From contig JAILEU010000008.1 in NCBI GenBank assembly GCA_024697785.1, positions 1 through 51,824 of the forward strand: DNA of 51,824 nucleotides. The letters run 5' to 3'. This document shows positions 27,638 through 37,140 of the stretch, piece after piece (the first letter of the stretch is position 1; the number at the start of each line of letters is the position of its first letter). Made by a program: the position numbers and the translations under genes. This DNA is from Bacteroidaceae bacterium. Lineage in GTDB: Bacteria; Bacteroidota; Bacteroidia; Bacteroidales; Bacteroidaceae. The notes beneath the pieces are model-generated. The model had not been told where the DNA came from. It searched no databases and saw only the letters and a list, made by a program, of their open reading frames with translations.

Positions 27638-30600
27638 CTATTTCTTGACAACGTATTTTTGTCCTTCTGTCACGTAGAGGCCAGGCTGTAAGGCCTTGGC
27701 CGTGCGAGCGCCGCTTTGGACGGGACGTCCCTGAATGTCAAACAGGGGACGTCCCGTTTCGTCAGTTGTTGCGGAGCCCGTGATGCCGTCACCGGACGAA
27801 GAGGTGCTGAAATGATAGCTGCCAGAGCCGAGCGTGCAGATCATCATGCCGTCGGCATAGCGAATGTCGCTCACGCCGTCAGCCTCTTCGATGGGCCTTC
27901 CGCTCTCTGACACCAGCGCATGCTCACCCCCGGCCGATGAGGCGATGGGCAGATAGAGCGTGGCCGACGTGTTGGCCGGTACGGTGCACTCATAGTCCAG
28001 ATTATCCGTTCCCGTCCATGACCATGCAGAGCGTATGCCGCCATAGTAGGACTGGTAGCTGCCCTGAGCATGGGTGATGAGTTCCTGCCCTGAAGGCAGC
28101 GTGGTGCGCTTGTCGGGCTGCGGCTGCAGGATGATGTGCTTGAAGCCCGGCTGCTGCTCGTCGGCTTCGATGCCGAGCACGTAGCGGTACATCCATTCGC
28201 CGACGGCGCCGTAGGCATAGTGGTTGAAGGAGTTCATGCCCGGGTCGCCGAAGCCGCTCTGGGTGGTGTACGAGTTCCATCGTTCCCAGATGGTTGTGGC
28301 CCCCTGGTCCACGCTGTAGAGCCACGACGGGCAGCGGCGCTGCAGCAGCAGGTCGTAGGCGAGGTCCGTCAGGCCGAAGCGCGAGAGCGTCTGGTTGATG
28401 ATGCCGGTGCCGACAAACCCCGTGCTGAGCGTGTAGTTGTTGCTGCGTATGGCATTGCGCAGACGCGACACGATCTTGGCTTCCTCCTCCTCGTCCGCCA
28501 GCAGGTTGAACTGCAGGGCGAGCAGATAGGCTGTCTGCGACGTCTGCTTAGGCGATGGCGTGAGGTAGCGGGTGTGGAACTCCTCCTTGATCTGTTCGTA
28601 GAGCTGCTCGTAGTGGGCAGCGCGGCGGTCGTAGGCATCCCCCTCGCGTTCGCTCAGCACACGCGACATCTTCGCCATCAGCTGGGCGTCGTAGGCATAG
28701 TAGGCAACGGCCACATAGCGTGTTTCGGTCGAGGCGAAGGCGAGCCAGTCGCCGTAGGCCAGCCCAGCGCCCTGGTATTTATAGCCGTCGCCCGTCTGCG
28801 TGGCGAGCCAGCCCATGTATTTCTCCATGGAGGCATAGTTCTCGCGGATGGCCTCTTTGTCGCCGTACATCAGGTAGATGTTCCAGGGCACCACGATGCC
28901 CGCATCCGCCCAGGCGGCTTCGCCGAAGCCCACCCAGTTGTGCGGCGCCACGCTGGGGTAGGCACCGTCGCTGCGCTGTCCGTCGCGCATGTCCTGCATC
29001 CACTTGCGGTAGAACGATTCCATGAAGGCGTTGTACATGCCTGTGCGGGAGAAGATCTGCGTGTCGGCCGTCCATCCCAGCCGTTCGTCGCGTTGCGGGC
29101 AGTCGGTGGGCACGCTGAGCAGGTTGCCGCGCTGGCCCCAGACGATGTTCGAGAACAGCCGGTTGACAAGCGGATGGCTCATCTCCACCCTTCCCCCGTC
29201 GTCGGTGGACGAGCTGATGGGCTGAGCTTCGATGAAGAGAATCTCCACATCATCTGACGGTGTGACTTCGCAATAGCGGAAGCCGAAGAACGATGTGGAG
29301 GGGTGGTACGTCTCGCCCTCGCCGTCGCCGCGCAGCGTATAGTAGAGCGATGCCTTGGCCGAGCGCAGGTTGGCCAGATAGGGTGTACCTCCCGGCCCGT
29401 CGTTGCCGCGGCTGCGCGAGCCGTTGTCGTTCAGCATTTCGACGAAGCGCATCTTCAGTCTGCACCCCGCCTGGCCCTTCACGTTGAAGCAGACCCAGCC
29501 GACGATGTTCTGTCCGAAGTCAAAGACCACGGCCTGTCCTTTCTTGACGCTGACGGGAGCTGTCCCCTCCGAGGTGGCGACGACGTTCGCCTCGCCGAAG
29601 TCGGTGCCCGTAGCCTTGCTGCCTTCGTACACCGTGGCCGTCCTGACCGGCTGTACGCCGTCCGGCAGGGTGAGGACATAACCGCCCGTGAAGGCCTCGA
29701 CGCGTCCGCCGAAGTCCTTGTTCTCGGCCACGCCACACCACTGGCTGTCGTCGTAGGCCGCCGTTGTCCAGTCGTCGGCAAGGCGTGCGTCGTAGATCTC
29801 CCCGTCGTAGATGTCGCCCAGCTTCAGGGCACCTTTTTTCGACGAGTGCCACGAGAGGTCGCTGACGACGATGTCCTGCGAGCCGTCGTCGTAGGTGATG
29901 ACGAGCTTTGCCAGGAATCCCAGCGAGGGCGAGCCGTAGATGCCGTGCATGACCGCTCCGGCCCACCAGCCGGTGGTGACGACGGCTCCGAGGGCGTTAT
30001 CCCCCTCGACAAGGAGGGCGGTGACGTCGTGGGCCGAGTAGAACACCCGTTCCCTGTAGTCCGTCCAGCCGGGTTTCAGCTCCTCGTAGCGGATGGTGCC
30101 GTCGGGCTGGCGATGGCCTACGCGCTCACCGTTGACGAAGAGGTCATAGACGCCCAGCGCGGAGGTGAACAGCCTGGCCGAGGCCACCTTCTTCGTCACG
30201 CTGAAGGTCTTGCGGAACATGGGCATGCCCGCCTGCTGCGACTGCATCACCTTCTTCTCGCCGGCGGTCGATTTCACATGACACATGCGGCTTCCGTCCA
30301 TCACCTCGATGCTGGCGTCGAAGAAGTAATCCGACGACAGCCCCTCGAAGTCCTCCGACAGGGTGACGCTGGTGCCCCCCTGCTCGTCGTATTCCGTGAC
30401 GACGATGTTGTCGTAGTAAGCCTCTTCGCCCGTGTTGGGATCCACGCGCATGCCGATGTCGCCCTTCACGGCCGTCCCCGTGTTGTCGGCGAAGGTGTCA
30501 ACCAGCTGCCCGTCGATAGAGGTGCGGATGACGCTGTTCTCCACCTCGATGCGATAGTGGTGCGTATGCCCGAGGAGGTCGCTTTTCTTGAACTGGGTGA

Positions 30601-31774
30601 AGGTGGCGTCGTTCCATGTCAGCCCTCCGCCGATGTAGGTGTGGTGCCTGACGGCCGGGTTGGCGTTGTCGTGGCAGTTGATTTGCCACATGTGGTACGT
30701 GTTCGAGGCGGTGTGGGCGAAGATAAGGGCGGCGGATGCCTTCACGAGCAGCATGTCGAAGTCGATGCTGTAGTGGACGTGCTCGTTCGTCTCGGTCTTC
30801 TGCCAGGCATAGACGGACGACGATGTCGAGCCCACGATGCGCAGCTTGCCGTCCGTCACCGTCCCGGCCGTGAAGCTGTTCGTGGTCGAGAAGTCCTCGG
30901 CGAAGAGCACGGTGCCGTCAGCGCGGCTGACGAGGATGTCGTCATAGACGCCTATTTCGGCCCGTGAGTCGCGTTCGCCATGATCCTCGCGCATGCCGAT
31001 TTTGCCGAACCGGAAGTTGCCGCTGCGTTCGTCCACGAGCGTGCCATTTATAAAGGTACGTGCGCGCGAGGCGCCGGTGACCTCGATGCGGAGTAGGAAC
31101 TCGTCCGTGTTGTTCAGTTCGACCTTTCCAGTCAGGTTGATGTTGTCGAGGCAGGCCGGCGAGCCGTTTGTCCAGACGTGAGGGCGTAGGCGGGGATAGT
31201 CGCCCTCGGTGTTCAGCTGCCAGAAGTAGAAGTTGTCGTTGCCCTGTCCGGCGAAGCACAGTCCGGCAGCCGTGCGCTCGATGCGCACCTTTCCCTCAAC
31301 GGTGTAGTCGGCCATCTCGTCGTCCGTCTCGCCGGCTTTCAGGTCGCTGGCTTTAATCCACATGGCGCCGCTCCAGCCGTCGGCCATCAGGCCCGTGTCG
31401 AACCATGCCGTCTCCGTCGATTGGGCTTCGTGGCCCTTGTTGTCGCGGACGGCGACGGTCCAGTAGTAGCGCTGTGCAGGCAGTAGCGACGCCCCCGTGG
31501 CTGGCACGTTCACCGACGTCTCGCGTTCGACGATGCCCGAGTCCCACACGATGTCGTCGCCCTCGGGGTCGGAGGTGATGACAATCCGGTAGGATGTCTG
31601 CCTTACGCCCCGTTCGTCCGACTTCAGCTGCCACGAGAAGTTGGGCGTCTGCGTGTCGATGGGCGACGGGTTACGCAGCGATTGCACGCGCAGGTTGTTC
31701 ACGGTGAGGGCGTGTGCCGGCATGGCGAGCGTCAGTGCCAGCACAGCAGCGAGGAACGGGCTCCGGTATTTCAT
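27638..31774 (-). CDS. Alpha-L-rhamnosidase-like protein (GH78-type) with two inserted beta-sandwich modules and T9SS-like C-terminus
   Basis: DCPQRDERLGWTADTQIF, NLLSVPTDCPQRDE, FNHYAYGAVGEWMYRYVLGI; C-terminal LFDIQGRPV...LQPGLYVTEGQKYVVKK. Confidence 0.88.
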   Translation of the reverse strand: MKYRSPFLAAVLALTLAMPAHALTVNNLRVQSLRNPSPIDTQTPNFSWQLKSDERGVRQTSYRIVITSDPEGDDIVWDSGIVERETSVNVPATGASLLPAQRYYWTVAVRDNKGHEAQSTETAWFDTGLMADGWSGAMWIKASDLKAGETDDEMADYTVEGKVRIERTAAGLCFAGQGNDNFYFWQLNTEGDYPRLRPHVWTNGSPACLDNINLTGKVELNNTDEFLLRIEVTGASRARTFINGTLVDERSGNFRFGKIGMREDHGERDSRAEIGVYDDILVSRADGTVLFAEDFSTTNSFTAGTVTDGKLRIVGSTSSSVYAWQKTETNEHVHYSIDFDMLLVKASAALIFAHTASNTYHMWQINCHDNANPAVRHHTYIGGGLTWNDATFTQFKKSDLLGHTHHYRIEVENSVIRTSIDGQLVDTFADNTGTAVKGDIGMRVDPNTGEEAYYDNIVVTEYDEQGGTSVTLSEDFEGLSSDYFFDASIEVMDGSRMCHVKSTAGEKKVMQSQQAGMPMFRKTFSVTKKVASARLFTSALGVYDLFVNGERVGHRQPDGTIRYEELKPGWTDYRERVFYSAHDVTALLVEGDNALGAVVTTGWWAGAVMHGIYGSPSLGFLAKLVITYDDGSQDIVVSDLSWHSSKKGALKLGDIYDGEIYDARLADDWTTAAYDDSQWCGVAENKDFGGRVEAFTGGYVLTLPDGVQPVRTATVYEGSKATGTDFGEANVVATSEGTAPVSVKKGQAVVFDFGQNIVGWVCFNVKGQAGCRLKMRFVEMLNDNGSRSRGNDGPGGTPYLANLRSAKASLYYTLRGDGEGETYHPSTSFFGFRYCEVTPSDDVEILFIEAQPISSSTDDGGRVEMSHPLVNRLFSNIVWGQRGNLLSVPTDCPQRDERLGWTADTQIFSRTGMYNAFMESFYRKWMQDMRDGQRSDGAYPSVAPHNWVGFGEAAWADAGIVVPWNIYLMYGDKEAIRENYASMEKYMGWLATQTGDGYKYQGAGLAYGDWLAFASTETRYVAVAYYAYDAQLMAKMSRVLSEREGDAYDRRAAHYEQLYEQIKEEFHTRYLTPSPKQTSQTAYLLALQFNLLADEEEEAKIVSRLRNAIRSNNYTLSTGFVGTGIINQTLSRFGLTDLAYDLLLQRRCPSWLYSVDQGATTIWERWNSYTTQSGFGDPGMNSFNHYAYGAVGEWMYRYVLGIEADEQQPGFKHIILQPQPDKRTTLPSGQELITHAQGSYQSYYGGIRSAWSWTGTDNLDYECTVPANTSATLYLPIASSAGGEHALVSESGRPIEEADGVSDIRYADGMMICTLGSGSYHFSTSSSGDGITGSATTDETGRPLFDIQGRPVQSGARTAKALQPGLYVTEGQKYVVKK

Positions 31775-31811
31775 GTTCGAGGGAGATTTTTTTGGTGTGG
31801 GGGAGGGATGA

Positions 31812-32047
31812 TAAGACTAAAAGACTATCAGACTAACAGACTGGCAGACAATCAGACTGGCAGACTGGCAGATAAGACTTCAGGCTATCAGACTAACAGA
31901 CTGGCAGATAATAGCCCGGCAACAAACTCGTCCGCGGAACATCCATCTGATAGTCTGAATAGTCTGATAGTCTGAATAGTCTGTTAGTCTGCCAGTCTGT
32001 TAGTCTAAAATAGTCTGTCAGTCTAAGAAAGTCTGTCAGTCTAAAAG
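31812..32047. repeat. Octamer-armed hairpin element, copy 1 (AGACTNNC arms, 41-nt core), intergenic
   Basis: Left arm agactatcagactaacagactggcagac..., core gataatagcccggcaacaaactcgtccgcggaacatccatc, right arm tgatagtctgaatagtctg...gttagtctgccagtctg. Confidence 0.9.
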
Positions 32048-32959
32048 TTACTTCTCTTCGAGGTTGAAGGCGATGTTGACGTTGTAGGTCTTGCCGCCGT
32101 CGATGACGCTGGCGCTGAGGGTCAGCGTGTAGTACTTCACCTTCTTGTAGGTCTCGACGGTGAAGGTAGCCTTGCCGCTCTCGTAGCTGTAGATCTTCTC
32201 GTCGCCGTCCCAGCTGTAGCTGAACTCGCCGGTCTTCTCGTTCTTCCAGCCCCAGTTGCCGACAAAGATCTTGCCGTTCTTGAAGAGGATGATGAACGAG
32301 CCCGCCTGGGTGAACATGACGTCGGTGATGACCATGTCGGCGGGCAGCTCAGCCTTCAGCTGCGGAGCCTTCTCCTTGGCATAGTCGAGGATGGCGTTGA
32401 AGCTGGGGGCTTCAGGTACGTCGAAGACCTTCGAGGCCTTGACGGCACCGTCGATGGTGATGTGGGTGTGGACGATGTTCCAGTTGCGGCAGAGGTCGAT
32501 GGTGAGGTCGCTGTCAGAAACCTTGCCCAAGGCCTGCACGGCATAGGTGACGCCCTCCGAAACCTGGCTGTTCAGGTAGATGGTGGTCGAGGTGATGACG
32601 TCATTGGCGCTGTTCACCTGCAGGTGGCAGACGAACTTCTTGTTGCTGTCGTAGATGGTGTAGATGTTCTCCTTGACCTCGTAGGTGCCGTAGATGTAGT
32701 CGGGGACGTAGATGTTAGCACGTGTGGCGGCAGGTTCGCTTTCGGGGCGGAGGGAGATGATGGCCTTGCCCGTCTCGGTGAGCACGACGTCGGTGTAGGG
32801 AGCTTTCGTGTCGGCGAACGTCAGCTTGAGGGCTTTGTCCTTCAGCTCGAGGGTCTTTACTTCAGGGGCGTCCGACAGGTTGTTGTCGTCGTCGTGTTTG
32901 CATGCGGTGAAGATGGGGAGGATGCATGCGATGGCTAAGAGAATGGAAACTTTTTTCAT
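32048..32959 (-). CDS. Hypothetical lipoprotein
   Basis: MKKVSILLAIACILPIFTACKHDDDN lipobox (FTAC). Confidence 0.75.
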   Translation of the reverse strand: MKKVSILLAIACILPIFTACKHDDDNNLSDAPEVKTLELKDKALKLTFADTKAPYTDVVLTETGKAIISLRPESEPAATRANIYVPDYIYGTYEVKENIYTIYDSNKKFVCHLQVNSANDVITSTTIYLNSQVSEGVTYAVQALGKVSDSDLTIDLCRNWNIVHTHITIDGAVKASKVFDVPEAPSFNAILDYAKEKAPQLKAELPADMVITDVMFTQAGSFIILFKNGKIFVGNWGWKNEKTGEFSYSWDGDEKIYSYESGKATFTVETYKKVKYYTLTLSASVIDGGKTYNVNIAFNLEEK

Positions 32960-32988
32960 ACGATGTAAAGATTAATGATTGGTGTTAT

Positions 32989-33717
32989 TTAGAAACAATA
33001 GTAGAGGCGGAAGTTCAGCACGGGCCAGACGGGGATGCCTGAAAGGATGTCGAGGGCCTTGTTGAACTCTTCGTTCTTGACGTCGTTTGAGGTGAAGGCA
33101 GCCCAGGTCTCTTCGGTGGGCGACCATGCGTTGAGCGTCGGCTTGCCCCAGTACTGCACGCCGAGGTCCATGGCGAAGTTGAGGTGATGGTCCGAGACGG
33201 GACGTCCGAAGCCGATGCCGGCATAGGGCTTGAGCCCGGCCGTGCGCACGGCGGCCTTCACGATGCCGTTGTTGTCGGGTGTGATGAGCATGCCGCCCAC
33301 CATGACACCCTCGCTGTTGCTGACGCCCTGCAGGGCGGCGGTGTTCTGGGCAACGATGAAGTTAGGCGACCCGACGTAGAGGCCCGTGGTGAGGTGGAAC
33401 GAGCTCTCGGGGAAGGGGTAGATGTCGGCAAGCAGCTTAGCGTCCATCATGTGCAGCTTCGCCTCCACGGTCGTGGAGTACTGGATGTTGCGGATGGAGT
33501 AGGGGATAGTGGTCTGTCGGCCAAGCTGCGGCAGGGCGCTGACGCCGGCGCGCAGGGTGACGAAGCGGGTGACGGGAGTGGCGAGCTCCAGTCCGGCACC
33601 AGCCGTACCCACCTCAACGCCAACGGCAAAACGGTCGAAAATAAACTCTTCGGCATGGGCGGCGCTCAGCCCGCATAACAGCATGGCGGCGCAAATAAAC
33701 AGTCTGGTTCTTTTCAT
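32989..33717 (-). CDS. Hypothetical secreted / outer-membrane beta-barrel-like protein
   Basis: Signal peptide MKRTRLFICAAMLLCGLSAAHA from ATG at 33717 (track start 33846 is over-extended); promoter TATCTTTG just upstream; ends in FRLYYCF. Confidence 0.7.
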   Translation of the reverse strand: MKRTRLFICAAMLLCGLSAAHAEEFIFDRFAVGVEVGTAGAGLELATPVTRFVTLRAGVSALPQLGRQTTIPYSIRNIQYSTTVEAKLHMMDAKLLADIYPFPESSFHLTTGLYVGSPNFIVAQNTAALQGVSNSEGVMVGGMLITPDNNGIVKAAVRTAGLKPYAGIGFGRPVSDHHLNFAMDLGVQYWGKPTLNAWSPTEETWAAFTSNDVKNEEFNKALDILSGIPVWPVLNFRLYYCF

Positions 33718-33770
33718 TTTTGTTGTATTTAATGGTTTTGAATGGATGAATCCTTTTTTACTCTTGGCCG

Positions 33771-33778
33771 CAAAGATA
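33771..33778 (-). promoter_or_regulatory. -7 element TATCTTTG upstream of the OM-like protein
   Basis: caaagata on plus strand, 54 nt upstream of the ATG at 33717. Confidence 0.5.
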
Positions 33779-34015
33779 TGCATATCTTTTTTCTTATGCA
33801 AATTTTTGCCGTTTTTTTGACTTTTCATCGCGAATGGACGTGACAATTATCAACCCTCAACTCTCTTACCTCGATTTCCGCTGCAAAGATACGGCGAAAA
33901 TTTTGTTCCACCAAACATTATCCCGAAAAAAAATTGAAAAATCTTCATTTTTTTTGAAAATGCTTTGTTTGTTGGATTTTTATTATTCCCGTGGTGGTGG
34001 GAGTAATCGAAAATG

Positions 34016-34210
34016 GTCGCATTGTCGCATTGTCGCATTGTCGCATCGTCGCATTTTCCTCCTGCACATGCGCGAACTCTATATATGGAAAGGAAGAATG
34101 GTTTTATATTTATTATATATTATATTTCTATTTTATATTTCCATATATATTATAAATCGCGCGCACGCCGGAGAGGTTGTGCGACAATGCGACAATGCGA
34201 CAATGCGACG
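34016..34210. repeat. Octamer-armed hairpin element (GTCGCATT)5 ... (GCGACAAT)3
   Basis: 5 octamers at 34016-34055, inverse octamers at 34181-34204; internal nested stem ATATATGGAAA / TTTCCATATAT. Confidence 0.85.
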
Positions 34211-34765
34211 CTCTTTTCCGCGTGTAGAAAGAGCCTTTCCCGAAAGAGAAATCCCCTTCCTACGCGTACGTCGCCCCGAATTTCTGCCAAACCGCCGCAG
34301 CAACTTCCACCCGAAAAAATGTCGCATCACCCCGTTTTTCGGTCTTCGTCGTCGCCCCAAAAAATCGCCTTTTCTCCCCAAAAACGACCCAACCCGGTAT
34401 AAAAAACACCCCCACCCGGTATATTTTTGACCCCTTTCGACCACCAAAAAAAGCACTTTTTTTGGTCTGAAACCGGTAGATGACCCCCCGTTTTTTGCCC
34501 ATTTTTTGGTACCGAAAACCCCGAAAAAGTAGACGCCACCCCCCAAAAAACATAACGCCCCTAGCCCTTGCATAACAAAAATGTGGGTATTTCGTTGCAT
34601 CGCCATAGGAAAAACTTAATAATTGGTTCGGGCGGGTGTATGGAATGTGGGCCCAAATTTGGGCTCAAATCGCCAGTTAACCTTTTTTTTATTAAATGGC
34701 TTTAGATGAACGTCATCACAATTGTGCGTCCACGTTCATCCGAAAACAACGTGTGCAGCTTTCAG

Positions 34766-36154
34766 CTATTCTTCGTGCACGGATTTCTTATAATGGAGTA
34801 TGGAGCAGTTGCGGCGGGTGAGGATTTGGCGGGCGACGCGGCGGATGTCGGCGGCGGTGACGGCACGGTAGCGGCGGATCTCGTCGTCGGTGTAGGCTCC
34901 GTAGAGGGTCTGCTGCGTGAGGCTCACGGCTACGTTCACGGGGTTGATGGCTGACCAGAGGCGGTCGGACTCGAAACGGTTGCGCACCTTGTCGAGCTCG
35001 TAGTCGCTGACGGGCTCTGTCTGCAGCCGGCGTATCTCGGCACGGAGGGCTGCTTCGGCTTCGGCAAACGACAGGCCGGGGGCGAGACGGCCCTCGACGA
35101 TGACGAGACCGGCATCGGTGCTGCCCGTGATGTAGGCGTCGATGCTGCTGAACCGTTTCTGCTCGTTCACGAGCCGCTGGGCCAGCCGCCCGCTCTGTCC
35201 CGCGGCAAGAAGGTCGGTGATGACGTCGCAGACGTAGAAGTCGGGCGAGAAGTGGTCGGGCATGTGCCACGCCATCACTAGCATGTCCATCGGCACGTCG
35301 CGACGGACCGTCTTCCGCCGCAGTCGCTGCTGGGGAGGCTCTGTCAGATTGTTTTCTTTAGACTGGCAGACTGTCAGGCTATTTTTTTTAGACTGGCAGA
35401 CTGTCAGACTATTCAGACTGTCAGATGAATGTTCCGCGGACGGGTTTGTTGCTGGGCTATTATCTGCCAGTCTGTTAGTCTGATAGTCTGCCAGTCTGTT
35501 AGTCTGATAGTCTGCCAGTCTTGATGCGTCTGTGGCAAAGTGTCTTTCTGCGAGCGTAAGTGTCTCGTCCCACGAGAGGGCTCCGGCGACGGCGAGGATG
35601 GCTCCCTCGGGACGGTAGTGGCGGTGGTAGAAGGCGCGGAGGGCGTCGGGCGTGGCACTCTCGATGTGCGAGGGGGTGATGCCGATGGCGGGCCAGCGGT
35701 AGGGGTGGACGCGGTAGGCGAGGGCGCGGATGAGGTGCTGCACGTCGCCGTAGGGCTGGCTGAGGTAGCGCTGCTTGAACTCTTCGATCACCACCTGCTT
35801 CTGCACCTCGACGCTCTGGGCATCGAGCGTGAGGCCGTGCATGCGGTCGGCTTCGAGGAAGAATGCCGTCTCGGCATGTTCGCGCGGCACGGTGATGTAG
35901 AAGGTGGTGAAGTCGTTGTTGGTGAAGGCGTTGTTCTCGCCGCCGCAGAACTGCACGCGGCTGTCGTAGTCGGGCACGCGTGCCGTGCCCTCGAACATCA
36001 GGTGTTCCAGCAGATGTGCCCAGCCTGTGTGGTCGGGGTCTTCGTCGCGGGCACCGACGGGGTAGAGGATGCAGAGCGACACCATTTGCGTGTCCGCCAC
36101 CTCGGCATGCACCAGCTGCAGACCGCCCGGGAGTATCTGGGAATGGATTTCCAT
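34766..36154 (-). CDS. M16-family zinc peptidase (insulinase/MPP-like)
   Basis: HLLEHLMFEGTARVPDYDS (HxxEH), GGENNAFTNNDFTTFY, C-terminal M16 domain; carries an in-frame repeat element. Confidence 0.9.
   Translation of the reverse strand: MEIHSQILPGGLQLVHAEVADTQMVSLCILYPVGARDEDPDHTGWAHLLEHLMFEGTARVPDYDSRVQFCGGENNAFTNNDFTTFYITVPREHAETAFFLEADRMHGLTLDAQSVEVQKQVVIEEFKQRYLSQPYGDVQHLIRALAYRVHPYRWPAIGITPSHIESATPDALRAFYHRHYRPEGAILAVAGALSWDETLTLAERHFATDASRLADYQTNRLADYQTNRLADNSPATNPSAEHSSDSLNSLTVCQSKKNSLTVCQSKENNLTEPPQQRLRRKTVRRDVPMDMLVMAWHMPDHFSPDFYVCDVITDLLAAGQSGRLAQRLVNEQKRFSSIDAYITGSTDAGLVIVEGRLAPGLSFAEAEAALRAEIRRLQTEPVSDYELDKVRNRFESDRLWSAINPVNVAVSLTQQTLYGAYTDDEIRRYRAVTAADIRRVARQILTRRNCSILHYKKSVHEE
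35341..35522. repeat. Octamer-armed hairpin element, copy 2, in frame within the M16 peptidase gene
   Basis: Core gatgaatgttccgcggacgggtttgttgctgggctattatc, 38/41 identical to the reverse complement of the copy-1 core; encodes LADYQTNRLADYQTNRLADNSPATNPSAEHSSDSLNSLTVCQSKKNSLTVCQSKENNLT. Confidence 0.92.
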
Positions 36155-37045
36155 TTATCTGTCGAGGACGACAATGTGCTTGATGCGGACGTCGTCGAAG
36201 GGGCGTTTGTCGGCGTTGACGGCGCGCTTCTCAATCTTCGTCAGCACTTCGTCGCCCTCGATGACCTCGCCGAAGACGGTGTAGAAGCCGTCGAGGCTGG
36301 CTTCGCCGCCGACGGTCTTATAGACCTGGCGCTGCTCTTTCGAGTAGGCGAAGGGCTTGCGCAGGGCCATCACGGAGTCGGTCTTCTCCTTGATCTCTTC
36401 CTTGACGTAATAGATGCCGCGCTTGTTGTCCTTCTGCTTCATCTCCTTGAGCTTAGCCTGATAGGAGGGCTGCTTGGTGATGCTGTCGAAGACGAGCTCG
36501 CGGCGTTTCTTGTTGATGCGTATCTCGTCGTTGTTGAGGCGCACGTCCTGATGTCGGTAGCCGGTGACGATGTAGAACTGTCCGCCGCTGGACTCCTGCA
36601 TGGGCTTGTAGCTGGCCATGGCGAGGGCGCCGCGGCGATGGTAGTACTTCTCGGGCATGAGCTCGGGCTTGAGCGTGTAGTCGACGTCGCCCGTGCCGAG
36701 TTTCGTCTCCATCGTGGCGGTCTTGGAGGCTGGGTCGCCGGCCTGGATGAGCGAGCCGGAGATGATGCGGTAGAACGTCTGTCCGTCGTAGTAGCCGCGC
36801 TGCGCCAGCTTGACGAAGTTATGGCGATGGCGGGGGGTGTCGCGGAACAGACGGAGCGTGATGTCGCCCTCGGAGGTCTCGATGCGCACATACTGGTCGG
36901 CATCGACGGGGATGGTGTCGGCATCGACGGCCGCCTGGGGGGCGGGGGCGGACTTGTCCTTCTTGTCGCCTGCGCAGGAGGCTAAAGCAAGGGAGAGACA
37001 CAGCAGCAACGCTGCAACGGAAATGAAATAGGGAGCTCTTTTCAT
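36155..37045 (-). CDS. Cyclophilin-type peptidylprolyl isomerase, lipoprotein
   Basis: MKRAPYFISVAALLLCLSLALASCAG lipobox from ATG at 37045; FVKLAQRGYYDGQTFYRIISGSLIQAGDP; FYTVFGEVIEGDEVL. Confidence 0.9.
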   Translation of the reverse strand: MKRAPYFISVAALLLCLSLALASCAGDKKDKSAPAPQAAVDADTIPVDADQYVRIETSEGDITLRLFRDTPRHRHNFVKLAQRGYYDGQTFYRIISGSLIQAGDPASKTATMETKLGTGDVDYTLKPELMPEKYYHRRGALAMASYKPMQESSGGQFYIVTGYRHQDVRLNNDEIRINKKRRELVFDSITKQPSYQAKLKEMKQKDNKRGIYYVKEEIKEKTDSVMALRKPFAYSKEQRQVYKTVGGEASLDGFYTVFGEVIEGDEVLTKIEKRAVNADKRPFDDVRIKHIVVLDR

Positions 37046-37061
37046 AATTTCTGGATTTTTC

Positions 37062-37094
37062 TTTGCAAAGAAACAACTTTTTTCTTTATCTTTG
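37062..37094 (+). promoter_or_regulatory. Promoter TTTG-N21-TATCTTTG for the nucleotidyltransferase gene
   Basis: TTTG 37062-37065, TATCTTTG 37087-37094. Confidence 0.6.
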
Positions 37095-37140
37095 CACACA
37101 GATTCAAAGAAATTGTCATTTTTAATTCATTTTTTGTATC

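Noticed and set aside
28136-30967. Long plus-strand ORFs (373 aa, 554 aa) opposite the rhamnosidase
   Set aside because: Antisense ORFs from GC-rich third positions; low-complexity, no recognisable domain.
31682-31975. 97-aa plus ORF containing YQTNRLADNSPATNSSAEHPSDSLNSL
   Set aside because: Not a gene; it is the translation of repeat copy 1, but useful because it matches the coding reading of copy 2.
31812-32047. CRISPR-like appearance of the repeated AGACT motif
   Set aside because: Period is ~8 bp with no unique spacers, arms are inverted about a core, and no cas genes are present.
33834-34606. Overlapping ORFs on both strands in the intergenic region
   Set aside because: They run through octamer repeats and G/C tracts; basic low-complexity translations, no start context.
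35540-36985. 481-aa plus-strand ORF
   Set aside because: Antisense to the M16 and PPIase genes, both well supported on the minus strand.
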